DNA of 64,000 nt from an uncultured Anaerobutyricum sp. (GCF_934307085.1 NZ_CAKRCF010000003.1:33282-97281); one strand, 5' to 3'; shown: positions 35,725 through 45,337, numbered from the stretch's first letter. Numbers and translations are program-made. Notes: generated by a model not told the origin, from the letters alone.

Positions 35725-37437
35725 TTACTCATCTACACTTATCCAGATTGCAGGACGAACTCCAATAAAATCACATATAGCGAATGTCCCCCCATATTCA
35801 ATACATCCATCATTTTTAACAAACACGATAGAATAAGGATTCTTTCCCAAAGAGCGAGTCCACCATGCCGTTCCACTATCTACACTTCCAAAAACCCCCT
35901 GTCCTATTGCATATTCTGTAGGCTGACATATTTGTTCTTCCTGTCCCCAAAACAGATTTTCTATATCCTCAATATCTAAAAGAAATACATAATCCTCTGT
36001 ATCATTTCCTGGCTTTCCTCTATATTTAGGATTCTCCAACTGCCTCAGCAACGCTTTCTGAATTTGCTGACGTTCTTCCCCACTAAACGCCTTTCTATAA
36101 AAAGATTCATTCAGCCACCGCCTCATATCACTTGTTTCCCAGGTCATTTCTATCCTGTTTTTATGAAAAGTCTTACAATCTATTACTTTTTTACTTACAA
36201 GAAAAGCTTTTCCATCTTCTTTCTTTAAAATAATCCATTCTAAAGGTTCTAAATTTCCAGAACCTCTCTTTTGAGGATAGGAACCAAATGTAATCGTGTC
36301 CCCTATCTCATATCGATGCTTCTCTTCTTTCTTCTCAACATTCTCTACTTTCACCAACTCAATTTTTTTCTCTTCTAGTCTGGAATATTTTTTCTCTGAC
36401 TGTATGCTGCTTTTTTCTGGATCCTTTAACACGTCCTGTTCTTTTTTCTTCTCCACTGCACTTTGATAACAATCTTCTTTTTTAAACTGGATTGCTTTTA
36501 TGCTATTCTTTTCTGGATTCACTAACACTTCCAGTTCTTTTCTCATCTCTGCGGCACTTTGATAACGTTCTTCTTTCTTAAACTGAATCGCTTTCTTAAT
36601 AATCTTCCAGAGTTCTTCTTTATCATACTTCGGTGGTAACGGAATCTCTCCGTCTGCTCTTCTTCCAATCGCCTCATCCGTTTCTAAAAAATCCTGCATA
36701 TCTTCAACAAACGGAATGTTTCCATCGTTAAGCATCTGATACATTACGATTCCAAGACTGTAAATGTCCGATTGATGATCTATCTTACTTCCCCATCCAA
36801 GTGCCTCTGGAGCCATATATAATGGTGTTCCTGCTGACTTTCTCAACGAAAAAGATGCCGATTTAGTCATCTTTCTTGAAAGCCCGAAATCCCCAAGTTT
36901 AAACGTTTCATTTTTATTTATAAAAATATTATCGGGCTTAATATCACGGTGAACAATATCTTCCGCCTCACAATCTTCTAGCGCTTTACAGATATCTATC
37001 CCTAGCTTTATTATTATCTTCTTTAAATCCTCATCAGACTCAAAATTTTGTAATTCTATATAATCATTCAGATTTGTAAGCAACTCCATCCTTATAACAA
37101 CATCCGTTGTACTCTCCCCAGAAAAAATGTCATAATCATAAATCGTCACAATATTATTTCTTCCCTGTAAACGATTCATCAAAACTGCCTCTCTTACATT
37201 CTTCCTTGCTTCCTCAACCTTTAATTGTTCTAACTTTTCTTCTGATAAGGTCTCGTTCTTACTTACACCTCGAAGCATCTCTGCATTTTCAAAAGAGATA
37301 ATCTTCACGGCACAGCTACTCAACTCCCCTAAAACCTCACTTTGTATTTCATAGACTGCACCAAAATTTCCGGCTCCGATTCTTCTCTTTACTTTCCATT
37401 TGCCCCATAGGGGTTCATACTTTTTGATTTTTTCCAT
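35725..37437 (-). CDS. Ser/Thr protein kinase with DUF6273 tail (kinase array member 1)
   Basis: 570 residues, no membrane helix. Hanks-type kinase domain (about 10-305): glycine loop GAGNFGAVYE, Lys45, HRDIKPDN (163-170), DFG (183-185), GTPLYMAPE. The tail (about 375-570) is a DUF6273-type domain: FGSYPQ, PLEWIIL, MTWETSDMRRWLNESFY, VFLLDIED, a WW-x-RS motif and GVRPAIWIS at the end. The linker contains a 32-residue tandem duplication (283-314 and 315-346). DUF6273 has no known function; a lectin- or FGE-like fold is possible. This is the most divergent DUF6273 array member, since WWLRSPG is reduced to WWTRSLG. Confidence 0.9.
   Translation of the reverse strand: MEKIKKYEPLWGKWKVKRRIGAGNFGAVYEIQSEVLGELSSCAVKIISFENAEMLRGVSKNETLSEEKLEQLKVEEARKNVREAVLMNRLQGRNNIVTIYDYDIFSGESTTDVVIRMELLTNLNDYIELQNFESDEDLKKIIIKLGIDICKALEDCEAEDIVHRDIKPDNIFINKNETFKLGDFGLSRKMTKSASFSLRKSAGTPLYMAPEALGWGSKIDHQSDIYSLGIVMYQMLNDGNIPFVEDMQDFLETDEAIGRRADGEIPLPPKYDKEELWKIIKKAIQFKKEERYQSAAEMRKELEVLVNPEKNSIKAIQFKKEDCYQSAVEKKKEQDVLKDPEKSSIQSEKKYSRLEEKKIELVKVENVEKKEEKHRYEIGDTITFGSYPQKRGSGNLEPLEWIILKKEDGKAFLVSKKVIDCKTFHKNRIEMTWETSDMRRWLNESFYRKAFSGEERQQIQKALLRQLENPKYRGKPGNDTEDYVFLLDIEDIENLFWGQEEQICQPTEYAIGQGVFGSVDSGTAWWTRSLGKNPYSIVFVKNDGCIEYGGTFAICDFIGVRPAIWISVDE
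36400..36591 (-). repeat. 96-bp tandem duplication inside kinase 1
   Basis: Two adjacent copies encode AIQFKKEERYQSAAEMRKEL and AIQFKKEDCYQSAVEKKKEQ with similar continuations (about 32 residues each). This duplicates the last helix of the kinase domain and the start of the linker. Confidence 0.75.
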
Positions 37438-37514
37438 GCTTTCTCTCCTGTTATCTTATACATATAAAATAAAGAGTATTTGTTATGATATATTTAGGTC
37501 AGATTATTACTGCA

Positions 37515-38855
37515 TTATTTATCTCTTGATTTTTTAAAACTCTTAAATACTGTTTTTATTCCTTTAACGACTCCTACTATGAAAAGTATCATTACTGCTA
37601 AAATTATAGTTAAATATGGTCCCAAATAACTTAAAGAAAATACCAGTAATAAAATACCAACTATAATAAGAACAGGACTGCTCTTTTTTTCATTTTCTTT
37701 TTTTACATCTATACTTTCCGACGCATTTTTTTCTGTTACGCTCACATCTGTAAAAGATACATTCAAAGACTTAGCTGCACTTCCTGACACATCTTTTTCA
37801 GCTACCTGCTCTTTTTTCTCTTTCAAAACATCTTCCGAAGGCATTATTATTTTCTCTGCATCTTTTTCAGATAACTGTTCCCTTTCCTTCTTCAGTTCCT
37901 TTTTTAATTGATTTTCTTTTTGAAAGTTTTCTTTATTTTGTAAAATCTCTAATTCTTTTCGCATCTCTGATGCTCTTTGATAACGTTCTTCTTTTTTAAA
38001 CCAACAGGCTTTCTGGACAATCTTCCAAAGAATCCCATCTTCATATATTGGAGAAGGCAATGCCTCGCCCTCCACCCTCTTTTCTATTGCTTTATCTATT
38101 TGAGAAAATTCTTGCATATCTGAAACAAACGGAATATTTCCACCATTCAGTAACTGGTACATCACCATTCCAAGACTGTAAATATCCGATTGATAATCTG
38201 TTTTACTCGCCCATCCAAGTGCTTCCGGTGCCATATATAACGGCGTTCCCGCAGATTTTCTCAAAGAAAAAGAGGCTGACTTACTCATCTTTCTGGAAAG
38301 TCCGAAATCTCCCAGTTTGAAAGTTCCATTTTTATTTACAAAAATATTGTCCGGCTTAATATCCCGGTGAACAATCTTCTCTTCCTCACACTCCTCCAAT
38401 GCCTTACCAATATCTACTCCCAATTTTATCACCAGATTTTTTAAATTTTTTTCTAAATCTGTCTTATGTGCTTTTACATAATCGCTCAAATTGGTGAGAA
38501 GTTCCATTCTGATAATAACATCGGTTGTTCTTTCCACTGGGAAAATATCATAATCATAAATGGTTACTATATGATCTCGTCCCTGTAATTTTTCCATTAA
38601 TACTGCTTCACGCACATTTTTTCTGGCTTCTTCTATTTTTAACTGTTCTAATTCTTCACTGGACAGAGTTTTTCCATCACTTATTCCTTGAAGCATCTCT
38701 GCGTTTTTGAAGGAAATGAGTTTTACAGCACAGGAGCTTTTATTTCCGAACTTTTCACTTTCTACTTCATAGACGGCTCCGAAACTGCCTTCTCCTATTA
38801 TTCTTTTTGCTGTCCACTTGCCCCATAGGGGTTCGTACTTTTTGATTCTTTCCAT
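37515..38855 (-). CDS. Ser/Thr protein kinase with C-terminal membrane hairpin (kinase array member 2)
   Basis: 446 residues. The kinase domain (about 10-310) has the full motif set: GEGSFGAVYEV, Lys in SCAVKLIS, HRDIKPDN, DFG, GTPLYMAPE. It is almost the same sequence as members 3, 4 and the broken copy. The linker is charged and repetitive (AEKDVSG, EKNASES), and the C-terminus has two membrane helices (about 390-410 and 412-430) with a basic end. This is the only array member anchored in the membrane, so its sensing input probably differs from that of the DUF6273 members. Confidence 0.9.
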   Translation of the reverse strand: MERIKKYEPLWGKWTAKRIIGEGSFGAVYEVESEKFGNKSSCAVKLISFKNAEMLQGISDGKTLSSEELEQLKIEEARKNVREAVLMEKLQGRDHIVTIYDYDIFPVERTTDVIIRMELLTNLSDYVKAHKTDLEKNLKNLVIKLGVDIGKALEECEEEKIVHRDIKPDNIFVNKNGTFKLGDFGLSRKMSKSASFSLRKSAGTPLYMAPEALGWASKTDYQSDIYSLGMVMYQLLNGGNIPFVSDMQEFSQIDKAIEKRVEGEALPSPIYEDGILWKIVQKACWFKKEERYQRASEMRKELEILQNKENFQKENQLKKELKKEREQLSEKDAEKIIMPSEDVLKEKKEQVAEKDVSGSAAKSLNVSFTDVSVTEKNASESIDVKKENEKKSSPVLIIVGILLLVFSLSYLGPYLTIILAVMILFIVGVVKGIKTVFKSFKKSRDK

Positions 38856-38941
38856 GACTTTCTCCTGTAACTGTGTTATGTAAAATAAAAAGTTTTATTA
38901 ATATAAATAAATTTTAAGCTTTGTTAGCCATTAATTAAACC

Positions 38942-40723
38942 TTATTCTTCAAGACTTATCCATATAGCTGGACGAACCCCATCTGAGCCGACAACATCCC
39001 AACCTTCTCCACTTGTCCATATTCCCCCATCATATATATCATCATATACAGTTATAGCTTGATTTTCGGAATTTCCCGGCGAACGCAGCCACCATGAAGA
39101 ATTTCCTGTTTTTTCATCCGCATCTACGAAGTCCTTTACATATTCTGTTCCATTTTGAGCAGAAACTATTAATTGTTTTGCATATTCTGTAGGTTTTGCT
39201 GCCGCATCTGGATTATCTAACTCAACATCACTCTCTGTTAGCGGGAACAAATCCTCAAATTCATCTGTAACGAAAAATTTCTGTACTTCTTCCAGACTTA
39301 ACAGAAATACTTTATCTTCTGTATTATTTCCACCATCTGTCTCGTAATCTGGATTGTCTTCTGTCTCTACCAAAGTCTTTCGTACTCTCTGTTGTTCTAT
39401 ATTATTAAATGCAGTATCATAAAACTCTTTGTTTAGCCATCTGCGAATATCGCTGGTTTCCCATGTAACAGATGTATCCTCTTCATTATATTTTTTTCCT
39501 TCTAATACATACTTGCTAAGAAGCAATGTCCTATCATCTTTGATGGACAGTACTATCCATTCTATTGGCTTTTTAGTTCCATCTGCTTCCTGTGGATAAG
39601 TTCCAAACCATACACTTTCTCCTACGTTATACTGTTTCTCTATATTAGGCTCTACTTTTAAATCATTATTATAAATTTTCTCTTTTTCTAATTTTAATTC
39701 GTCCTGTTTTTTCTTTATCTCTTTATTTAATCTCTGCTTTTCTTCTTTAACCGATTCGTTTTTCTCTACTCCATGTTCCTGCTTTCGGTCAGCCCTTATT
39801 TCATTTTTTAAATTTTCCAAAGCTTTTCTAAACTCTCTTGCCTCCTTATATCTATCTTTCTTTTCAAATTCACAGGCTTTTTGCAATACTTTCCAGAGTT
39901 CTCCATGTTCATATTTCGGCGGCAATATTTTCTCTCTATCCAATCTTCTTTCGATCGCATTATCTACTTCTGTAAAATCTCTCATGTCTGAAACAAAAGG
40001 AATATTTCCGTCATTCAACAACTGATACATTACGATTCCTAAACTATAAATATCTGATAAATAATCCGTTTTACTGCCCCAGCCAAATGCTTCTGGAGCC
40101 ATATATAATGGTGTTCCCGCTGATTTTCTTAATGAAAAAGATGCTGATTTATTCATTTTTCGAGACAGTCCAAAGTCCCCTAATTTAAATGTTCTATTTT
40201 TATTTACAAAAATGTTATCTGGCTTAATGTCTCGATGGACAATCTTTTCTTCTTCACAATCTTCTAATGCTTTTCCTATGTCTATTCCCAACTTTATTAC
40301 AGTACTTTTTAAGTCACTTTCAGAATCTGTTGTATGCTGTTTCATATAGTCGTTTAGATTCGTGAGAAGTTCCATTCTTATAACAACATCTGTTGTAGTC
40401 TCGCCAGGAAAAATATCATAATCATAAATCGTTACTATATGATCTCGTCCCTGAAGCTTCTCCATTAATACTGCTTCACGCACGTTTTTTCTGGCTTCTT
40501 CTATTTTTAATTGTTCTAATTCCTCACTGGACAGAGTTTCCCCATCTTTTACTCCCTGAAGCATCTCTGCATTTTTAAAGGAAATGAGCTTTACAGCACA
40601 GGAGCTTCTATTTCCAAACTTTTCACTTTCTACTTCATAGACGGCTCCGAAACTGCCTTCTCCTATTATTCTTTTTACTGTCCATTTGCCCCAGAGGGGT
40701 TCGTATTTTTTGATTCTTTCCAT
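38942..40723 (-). CDS. Ser/Thr protein kinase with DUF6273 tail (kinase array member 3)
   Basis: 593 residues. Kinase domain as in the neighbours (GEGSFGAVYEV, HRDIKPDN, DFGLSRKMNKS, GTPLYMAPE). A basic coiled linker (about 310-365) leads to a complete DUF6273 domain: VWFGTYPQ, PIEWIVLS, VTWETSDIRRWLNKEFYDTA, VFLLSLEEVQKFF, SSWWLRSPG, GVRPAIWISLEE. No membrane segment, so both domains are cytosolic. The linker and head are closest to member 4. The intergenic sequence on its 3' side repeats that between members 3 and 4, evidence of recent tandem duplication. Confidence 0.92.
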   Translation of the reverse strand: MERIKKYEPLWGKWTVKRIIGEGSFGAVYEVESEKFGNRSSCAVKLISFKNAEMLQGVKDGETLSSEELEQLKIEEARKNVREAVLMEKLQGRDHIVTIYDYDIFPGETTTDVVIRMELLTNLNDYMKQHTTDSESDLKSTVIKLGIDIGKALEDCEEEKIVHRDIKPDNIFVNKNRTFKLGDFGLSRKMNKSASFSLRKSAGTPLYMAPEAFGWGSKTDYLSDIYSLGIVMYQLLNDGNIPFVSDMRDFTEVDNAIERRLDREKILPPKYEHGELWKVLQKACEFEKKDRYKEAREFRKALENLKNEIRADRKQEHGVEKNESVKEEKQRLNKEIKKKQDELKLEKEKIYNNDLKVEPNIEKQYNVGESVWFGTYPQEADGTKKPIEWIVLSIKDDRTLLLSKYVLEGKKYNEEDTSVTWETSDIRRWLNKEFYDTAFNNIEQQRVRKTLVETEDNPDYETDGGNNTEDKVFLLSLEEVQKFFVTDEFEDLFPLTESDVELDNPDAAAKPTEYAKQLIVSAQNGTEYVKDFVDADEKTGNSSWWLRSPGNSENQAITVYDDIYDGGIWTSGEGWDVVGSDGVRPAIWISLEE

Positions 40724-40811
40724 TACTTTTCTCCTGTGGCTGTGTTATGCAAAACAAAAAATTTTACTGATATAAAATAAATTTTAAGCTTTGTTAGCCA
40801 TTAATTAAAAC

Positions 40812-42479
40812 TTATTCTTCAAGACTTAGCCATATAGCTGGACGGATACCATCATAACTACTATCAATACCATAGCCATCTGTATAGACCCATCCACGAA
40901 AATCCACTCCTGCTGCATGTTCTCCATCATATCCTGGAGAACGCAGCCACCACAATGTACCTCCTGTTTTATCATTAATATATACTCCTGATTTCTTGGC
41001 ATATTCGGTTGCTTCTGCCTTTCTTATCTCATCATTTGAAATAAGTTCTTCTGCCTCGTCAATACTCAAAAGAAATACTCTATCTTTAGTAGTACTTCCT
41101 CCATACGTTCCATATGAGGGATTATTTTCTGTTTTTACCAGTACATCTTGTATCTTTTTTTGCTCTAGACCATTAAATGCATTCTTATAAAATTCATCAT
41201 TTAACCAACTACGAATATCACTTGTCTGCCATGTAACATTTTCAAACTTTTTATGATACCTCTTGGCATCTAATATATGTTTACTGAGAAGTAACACTTT
41301 ATTTTTTTCTTTTTTTAGTATCAGCCACTCTATCGGCTTCTTGTCTCCATTTTTCGTCTGTGGATAGCTTCCAAACCAGACGCTTTCTTCTTCGTTATAC
41401 TGTTTCTCTATATTTTTTGCTACTTTTAAATCATCATTTTCTGATGTTGTTTTTTCTCTCTTTAATCCATTTTCTTTTTTCTTTACTTCTTCATATAATT
41501 TCTGTTTTTCTTCTTTAACTAAATCTCTTCTCTTTTCTCCGTGTTCCCGTTTCTGGTCACCCCTTAATTTTTCCAAGGCTTCTCTAAATTCTTTTGCCTC
41601 CTGGTATCTATCTTTCTTTTCAAATTCACAGGCTTTTTGCAATACTTTCCAGAGTTCTCCATGTTCATATTTCGGCGGCAATATTTTCTCTCTATCCAAT
41701 CTTCTTCCGATTGCATTATCTACTTCTGTAAAGTCTCTCATATCTGAAACAAAAGGAATGTTCCCGTCATTTAACAGCTGGTACATTACGATACCCAGAC
41801 TATACATATCTGATTGATAATCCGTTTTACTTCCCCAGCCGAATGTTTCTGGTGCCATATATAATGGTGTTCCTGCGGACTTTCTCAATGAAAAAGAGGC
41901 TGACTTATTCATCTTTCGGGATAATCCGAAATCTCCTAATTTAAAAGTCTTATTTTTATTTACAAAAATATTATCCGGCTTAATATCTCGGTGAACAATC
42001 TTTTCTTCTTCGCAATCTTCTAATGCTTTTCCTATGTCTATTCCCAACTTTATTACTGTTTTCTTTAAATCACTCTCAGAATTTGTTGTATGTTGTTTCA
42101 TATAGTCGTTTAGATTCGTTAGAAGCTCCATTCTTATAATGACATCTGTTGTAGTCTCACCCGGAAAAATATCGTAGTCATATATTGTTACTATGTGATC
42201 TCGTCCCTGAAGCTTCTCCATTAATACTGCTTCTCGCACATTTTTTCTGGCTTCTTCTATTTTTAACTGTTCTAATTCTTCACTAGACAGAGTTTGCCCC
42301 TCACTTACTCCTTGAAGCATCTCTGCATTTTTAAAAGAAATAAGTTTTACAGCACAGGAGCTTCTATTTCCAAATTTTTCACTTTCCACTTCATAGACAG
42401 CTCCGAAACTGCCTTCTCCTATTATTCTTTTTACTGTCCATTTGCCCCATAGGGGTTCGTATTTTTTGATTCTTTCCAT
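40812..42479 (-). CDS. Ser/Thr protein kinase with DUF6273 tail (kinase array member 4)
   Basis: 555 residues. The head is near-identical to member 3 (about the first 300 residues). All catalytic motifs are present. The tail is DUF6273: VWFGSYPQTKNGDKKPIEWL, VTWQTSDIRSWLNDEFYKNA, VFLLSIDEAEELI, WWLRSPGYDGEHAAG, GIRPAIWLSLEE. The tail is clearly more different from member 3 than the head is, which fits conversion or selection keeping the head constant while tails diverge. Confidence 0.92.
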   Translation of the reverse strand: MERIKKYEPLWGKWTVKRIIGEGSFGAVYEVESEKFGNRSSCAVKLISFKNAEMLQGVSEGQTLSSEELEQLKIEEARKNVREAVLMEKLQGRDHIVTIYDYDIFPGETTTDVIIRMELLTNLNDYMKQHTTNSESDLKKTVIKLGIDIGKALEDCEEEKIVHRDIKPDNIFVNKNKTFKLGDFGLSRKMNKSASFSLRKSAGTPLYMAPETFGWGSKTDYQSDMYSLGIVMYQLLNDGNIPFVSDMRDFTEVDNAIGRRLDREKILPPKYEHGELWKVLQKACEFEKKDRYQEAKEFREALEKLRGDQKREHGEKRRDLVKEEKQKLYEEVKKKENGLKREKTTSENDDLKVAKNIEKQYNEEESVWFGSYPQTKNGDKKPIEWLILKKEKNKVLLLSKHILDAKRYHKKFENVTWQTSDIRSWLNDEFYKNAFNGLEQKKIQDVLVKTENNPSYGTYGGSTTKDRVFLLSIDEAEELISNDEIRKAEATEYAKKSGVYINDKTGGTLWWLRSPGYDGEHAAGVDFRGWVYTDGYGIDSSYDGIRPAIWLSLEE

Positions 42480-42586
42480 TACTTTTCTCCTGTAGCTGTG
42501 TTATGTAAAATAAAATTCTACGTTCTACCTTTTCTTTATTTCAATTTATTCTTAATCCAGTCAATGGAACCTTTTTCTTTTTTGTC

Positions 42587-44551
42587 CTATAAATTATCTT
42601 CAAAATAACAATTTAATTTTTTCTGAGCATCTACATTTCCTTGTTTCGCTGCCGATTTCCACCATCTTATTGCTTCTTTATAATTTTTCTCTACTCCTTC
42701 TCCTTTATAATATCTGTTTCCTAAATTTGTCTGGGCATTTGCATTTCCTTGTTCTGCAGCCTTTTTATACCACCTTACCGCTTCTTCATAATCTTTCTCT
42801 ACTCCTTCTCCTTTATAATAGCACCATCCTAAATTAAACTGGGCATTTGCATCTCCCTGTTCTGCTGCCTTCTTAGACCACCTTACCGCTTCTTCATAAT
42901 CTTTCTCTACTCCTTCTCCTTTATAATAGCAATATCCTAAATTATGCTGAGCATTTGCATCTCCCTGTTCTGCCGCCTTCCTATACCACCTTACCGCTTC
43001 TTCATAATCTTTCTCTACTCCTTTCCCATAGTAATAACACCTTCCTAAAGAAATCTGAGCAGTTATATCACCTTTCTCTATGGCTTTCTTATAGTATCTT
43101 ATCGCTTTCTCATAATCTTGATTTACTCCCTTACCCTCCTCATACAGTTTTCCTAAATGCCTTAGCGCCGTTACATCCCCTTGCTCAAGCGCTTTCCTAT
43201 ATAATTTTTCCGCTTCTTTGTACCAGCGTTCTGCCTCTTTATAATCTTTCTCTACTCCATACCCATACTCATAGCAAATTGCCAAATATATCGGCATATC
43301 TAAACTACCTTGATCTGCTGCCTTTTTACACCACTTTTCCACTTCTTTATAATTTTTCTCTACTCCCTGTCCACTATTATAACAAAGCCCCAGATGTATC
43401 TGAGCTGCTACATTACCTTGCTCTGCCGCCTTTTTAAACCATCTTACTGCTTCCTTATAATCTTTCTCTACTCCTTCTCCTTTATAATAACAATCCCCTA
43501 ATTTATATTGCGCAACTGCATCTCCCTCTTCTGCTGCTTTCTTATATTGTTCTATCCCTTCTTTATAATCCTTTTTCTCCACCTCTTCCTTATGAGAATC
43601 TTTTTCCTCATTCACACTATTGATTTCTTTATATCTTAATTTTTCCAAATCTTCTCTCAATTCTGATGCATGCTGATATCTATCCTTTTTCTCAAACTGA
43701 CAAGCTTTTTGTATTATCTTCCATAGTTCCCCGTCTTCGTATTTTGGTGGTACTATTTCTTCTCCATCAGCTCTCCTTCCAATTGCCTCATCTACTTCAT
43801 CATAATTTCTCATATCTGTCACAAAAGGAATATTTCCATCGTTCAGCAATTGATACATAACTATTCCAAAACTATAAATATCAGATAACGTATCTACTTT
43901 ACTTCCCCATCCCAATGCTTCTGGTGCCATATATAATGGCGTTCCCGCCGACTTTCTTAGTGAAAAGGAGGCTGATTTACTCATTTTACGAGACAATCCA
44001 AAGTCTCCTAACTTAAATGTCCCATTTTTATTTATAAAAATATTATCTGGTTTGATATCTCTATGAACAATTCTTTCTGCTTCACATTCCTCAAGTGCTT
44101 GTCCTATATCTATTCCCAACTTTATTACTATCTTCTTTAAGTCACTTTTTGAATCTGTCCTATGCTCTTTTATGTAATCATTTAAATTTGTCAATAGTTC
44201 CATTCTTATAATGACATCTGTAGTATATTCTTTAGGGAAAATATCATAATCATGGATTGTTACTATATGGTCTCGTCCTTCTAATTTTTCCATTAAGACA
44301 GCTTCTCTTACATTTTTCCTTGCCTCTTCTATTTTTAGTTGTTCTAATTCTTTCTCAGATAGCTTTTTCTCCTCTCTTATCCCTTGAAGCATTTCTGTAT
44401 TTTTAAAAGAAATGAGCTTTACAGCACCCCTTCTTTTATTTCCATATATTTCGTATTCTACTTCATAGACAACTGAAAAACTGCCTGCTCCTATTATTTT
44501 CTTCACATTCCATTTGCCCCATAGCGGTTCGTACTTTTTGATCCTTTCCAT
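42587..44551 (-). CDS. Ser/Thr protein kinase with Sel1-repeat tail (kinase array member 5)
   Basis: 654 residues. The kinase domain (about 10-305) has GAGSFSVVYEVE as its glycine loop (Ser instead of the usual third Gly), HRDIKPDN, DFG and GTPLYMAPE. From about residue 335 there are eight Sel1 repeats of about 36 residues plus a partial one (units such as AEQGDANAQFNLGWCYYKGE with GVEKDYEEAVRWYKKA following). Sel1 repeats bind proteins, so this kinase probably recruits substrates or complexes. Three units near the 3' end are almost identical in DNA. Confidence 0.93.
   Translation of the reverse strand: MERIKKYEPLWGKWNVKKIIGAGSFSVVYEVEYEIYGNKRRGAVKLISFKNTEMLQGIREEKKLSEKELEQLKIEEARKNVREAVLMEKLEGRDHIVTIHDYDIFPKEYTTDVIIRMELLTNLNDYIKEHRTDSKSDLKKIVIKLGIDIGQALEECEAERIVHRDIKPDNIFINKNGTFKLGDFGLSRKMSKSASFSLRKSAGTPLYMAPEALGWGSKVDTLSDIYSFGIVMYQLLNDGNIPFVTDMRNYDEVDEAIGRRADGEEIVPPKYEDGELWKIIQKACQFEKKDRYQHASELREDLEKLRYKEINSVNEEKDSHKEEVEKKDYKEGIEQYKKAAEEGDAVAQYKLGDCYYKGEGVEKDYKEAVRWFKKAAEQGNVAAQIHLGLCYNSGQGVEKNYKEVEKWCKKAADQGSLDMPIYLAICYEYGYGVEKDYKEAERWYKEAEKLYRKALEQGDVTALRHLGKLYEEGKGVNQDYEKAIRYYKKAIEKGDITAQISLGRCYYYGKGVEKDYEEAVRWYRKAAEQGDANAQHNLGYCYYKGEGVEKDYEEAVRWSKKAAEQGDANAQFNLGWCYYKGEGVEKDYEEAVRWYKKAAEQGNANAQTNLGNRYYKGEGVEKNYKEAIRWWKSAAKQGNVDAQKKLNCYFEDNL
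42600..43540 (-). repeat. Tandem 108-bp coding repeats (Sel1 units)
   Basis: The Sel1 array of kinase 5 is a set of 108-bp direct repeats. One repeat unit is longer (an extra EAEKLYRKA-type insertion). Copies around 42730-43010 are the most alike, suggesting recent unequal exchange. Confidence 0.8.
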
Positions 44552-44633
44552 TGTTTTTCTCCTATAAGCGTGTTGTAAAACAAATGATTTTTACTGATAC
44601 TAATTAGCAAATATTCAAATTATAGATTGAAGA

Positions 44634-45303
44634 TTAGAGATTCATCCATAAAGTAGGCCGCACACCAAAACAATCATTGTGGACAAAATCACCCTCCCTA
44701 TCAACCCAGCCATTAACATTCACTTCAGCCGCATAAACACTATGACTGCCCGGCGAGCGGAGCCACCACCATGAATATCCCTTCTCGCTCATCCGAGTTC
44801 CTGCATATTTTGTTGGTTTTGCCTTTTTTCCCTTATCATTTATAAAAAGTTTTTCTACTTCTTCTATGCTCAAAAGGAATACTTTATCTTAAGTCACTTT
44901 CAGAATCTGTTGTATGTTGTTTCATATAGTCGTTTAGATTCGTGAGAAGCTCCATTCTTATAATGACATCTGTTGTGATCTCACCAGGAAAAATATCATA
45001 ATCATGGATTGTTACTATGTGGTCTCGTCCCTGAAGCTTCTCCATCAATACTGCTTCTCGCACATTTTTTCTGGCTTCTTCTATTTTTAACTGTTCTAAT
45101 TCTTCACTGGACAGAGTTTTTCCATCGCTTATTCCTTGAAGCATCTCTGCATTTTTAAAGGAAATGAGTTTTACAGCACAGGAGCTTTTATTTCCGAACT
45201 TTTCACTTTCTACTTCATAGACGGCTCCGAAGCTGCCTTCTCCTATTATTCTCTTTACTACCCATTTGCCCCATAAAGGTTCGTATTTTTTGATTCTTTC
45301 CAT
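44634..45303 (-). pseudogene. Broken kinase-DUF6273 gene (kinase array member, internal deletion)
   Basis: The 5' part (45303 to about 44890) encodes the first 138 residues of an array kinase, from MERIKKYEPLWGKW to TTDSESDL, then reads into a stop. The 3' part (44634 to about 44893) encodes the end of a DUF6273 domain: DKVFLLSIEEVEKLF, SWWWLRSPG, FGVRPTLWM. The C-lobe of the kinase, the linker and the first half of DUF6273 are missing (about 1 kb), and the two parts join at a GACTTAAGATAAAG junction in different frames. No functional kinase can be made. Confidence 0.85.
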
Positions 45304-45337
45304 TTTTCTTCTCCAACCATATTAATACTCTTCCGTC

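Noticed and set aside
42955..43437. A + strand coding region of 160 codons opposite the Sel1 repeats
   Set aside because: It is the antisense shadow of the repeats, with Leu/Pro/His-rich periodic sequence and no ribosome-binding site.
42600..43540. A CRISPR-like array (regular direct repeats)
   Set aside because: The period is 108 bp, the repeats are in frame, and they encode Sel1 units; there are no spacers.
35725..45303. A diversity-generating retroelement acting on the DUF6273 tails
   Set aside because: No reverse transcriptase, template repeat or A-biased variation is present in the window; tail differences look like ordinary divergence and recombination.
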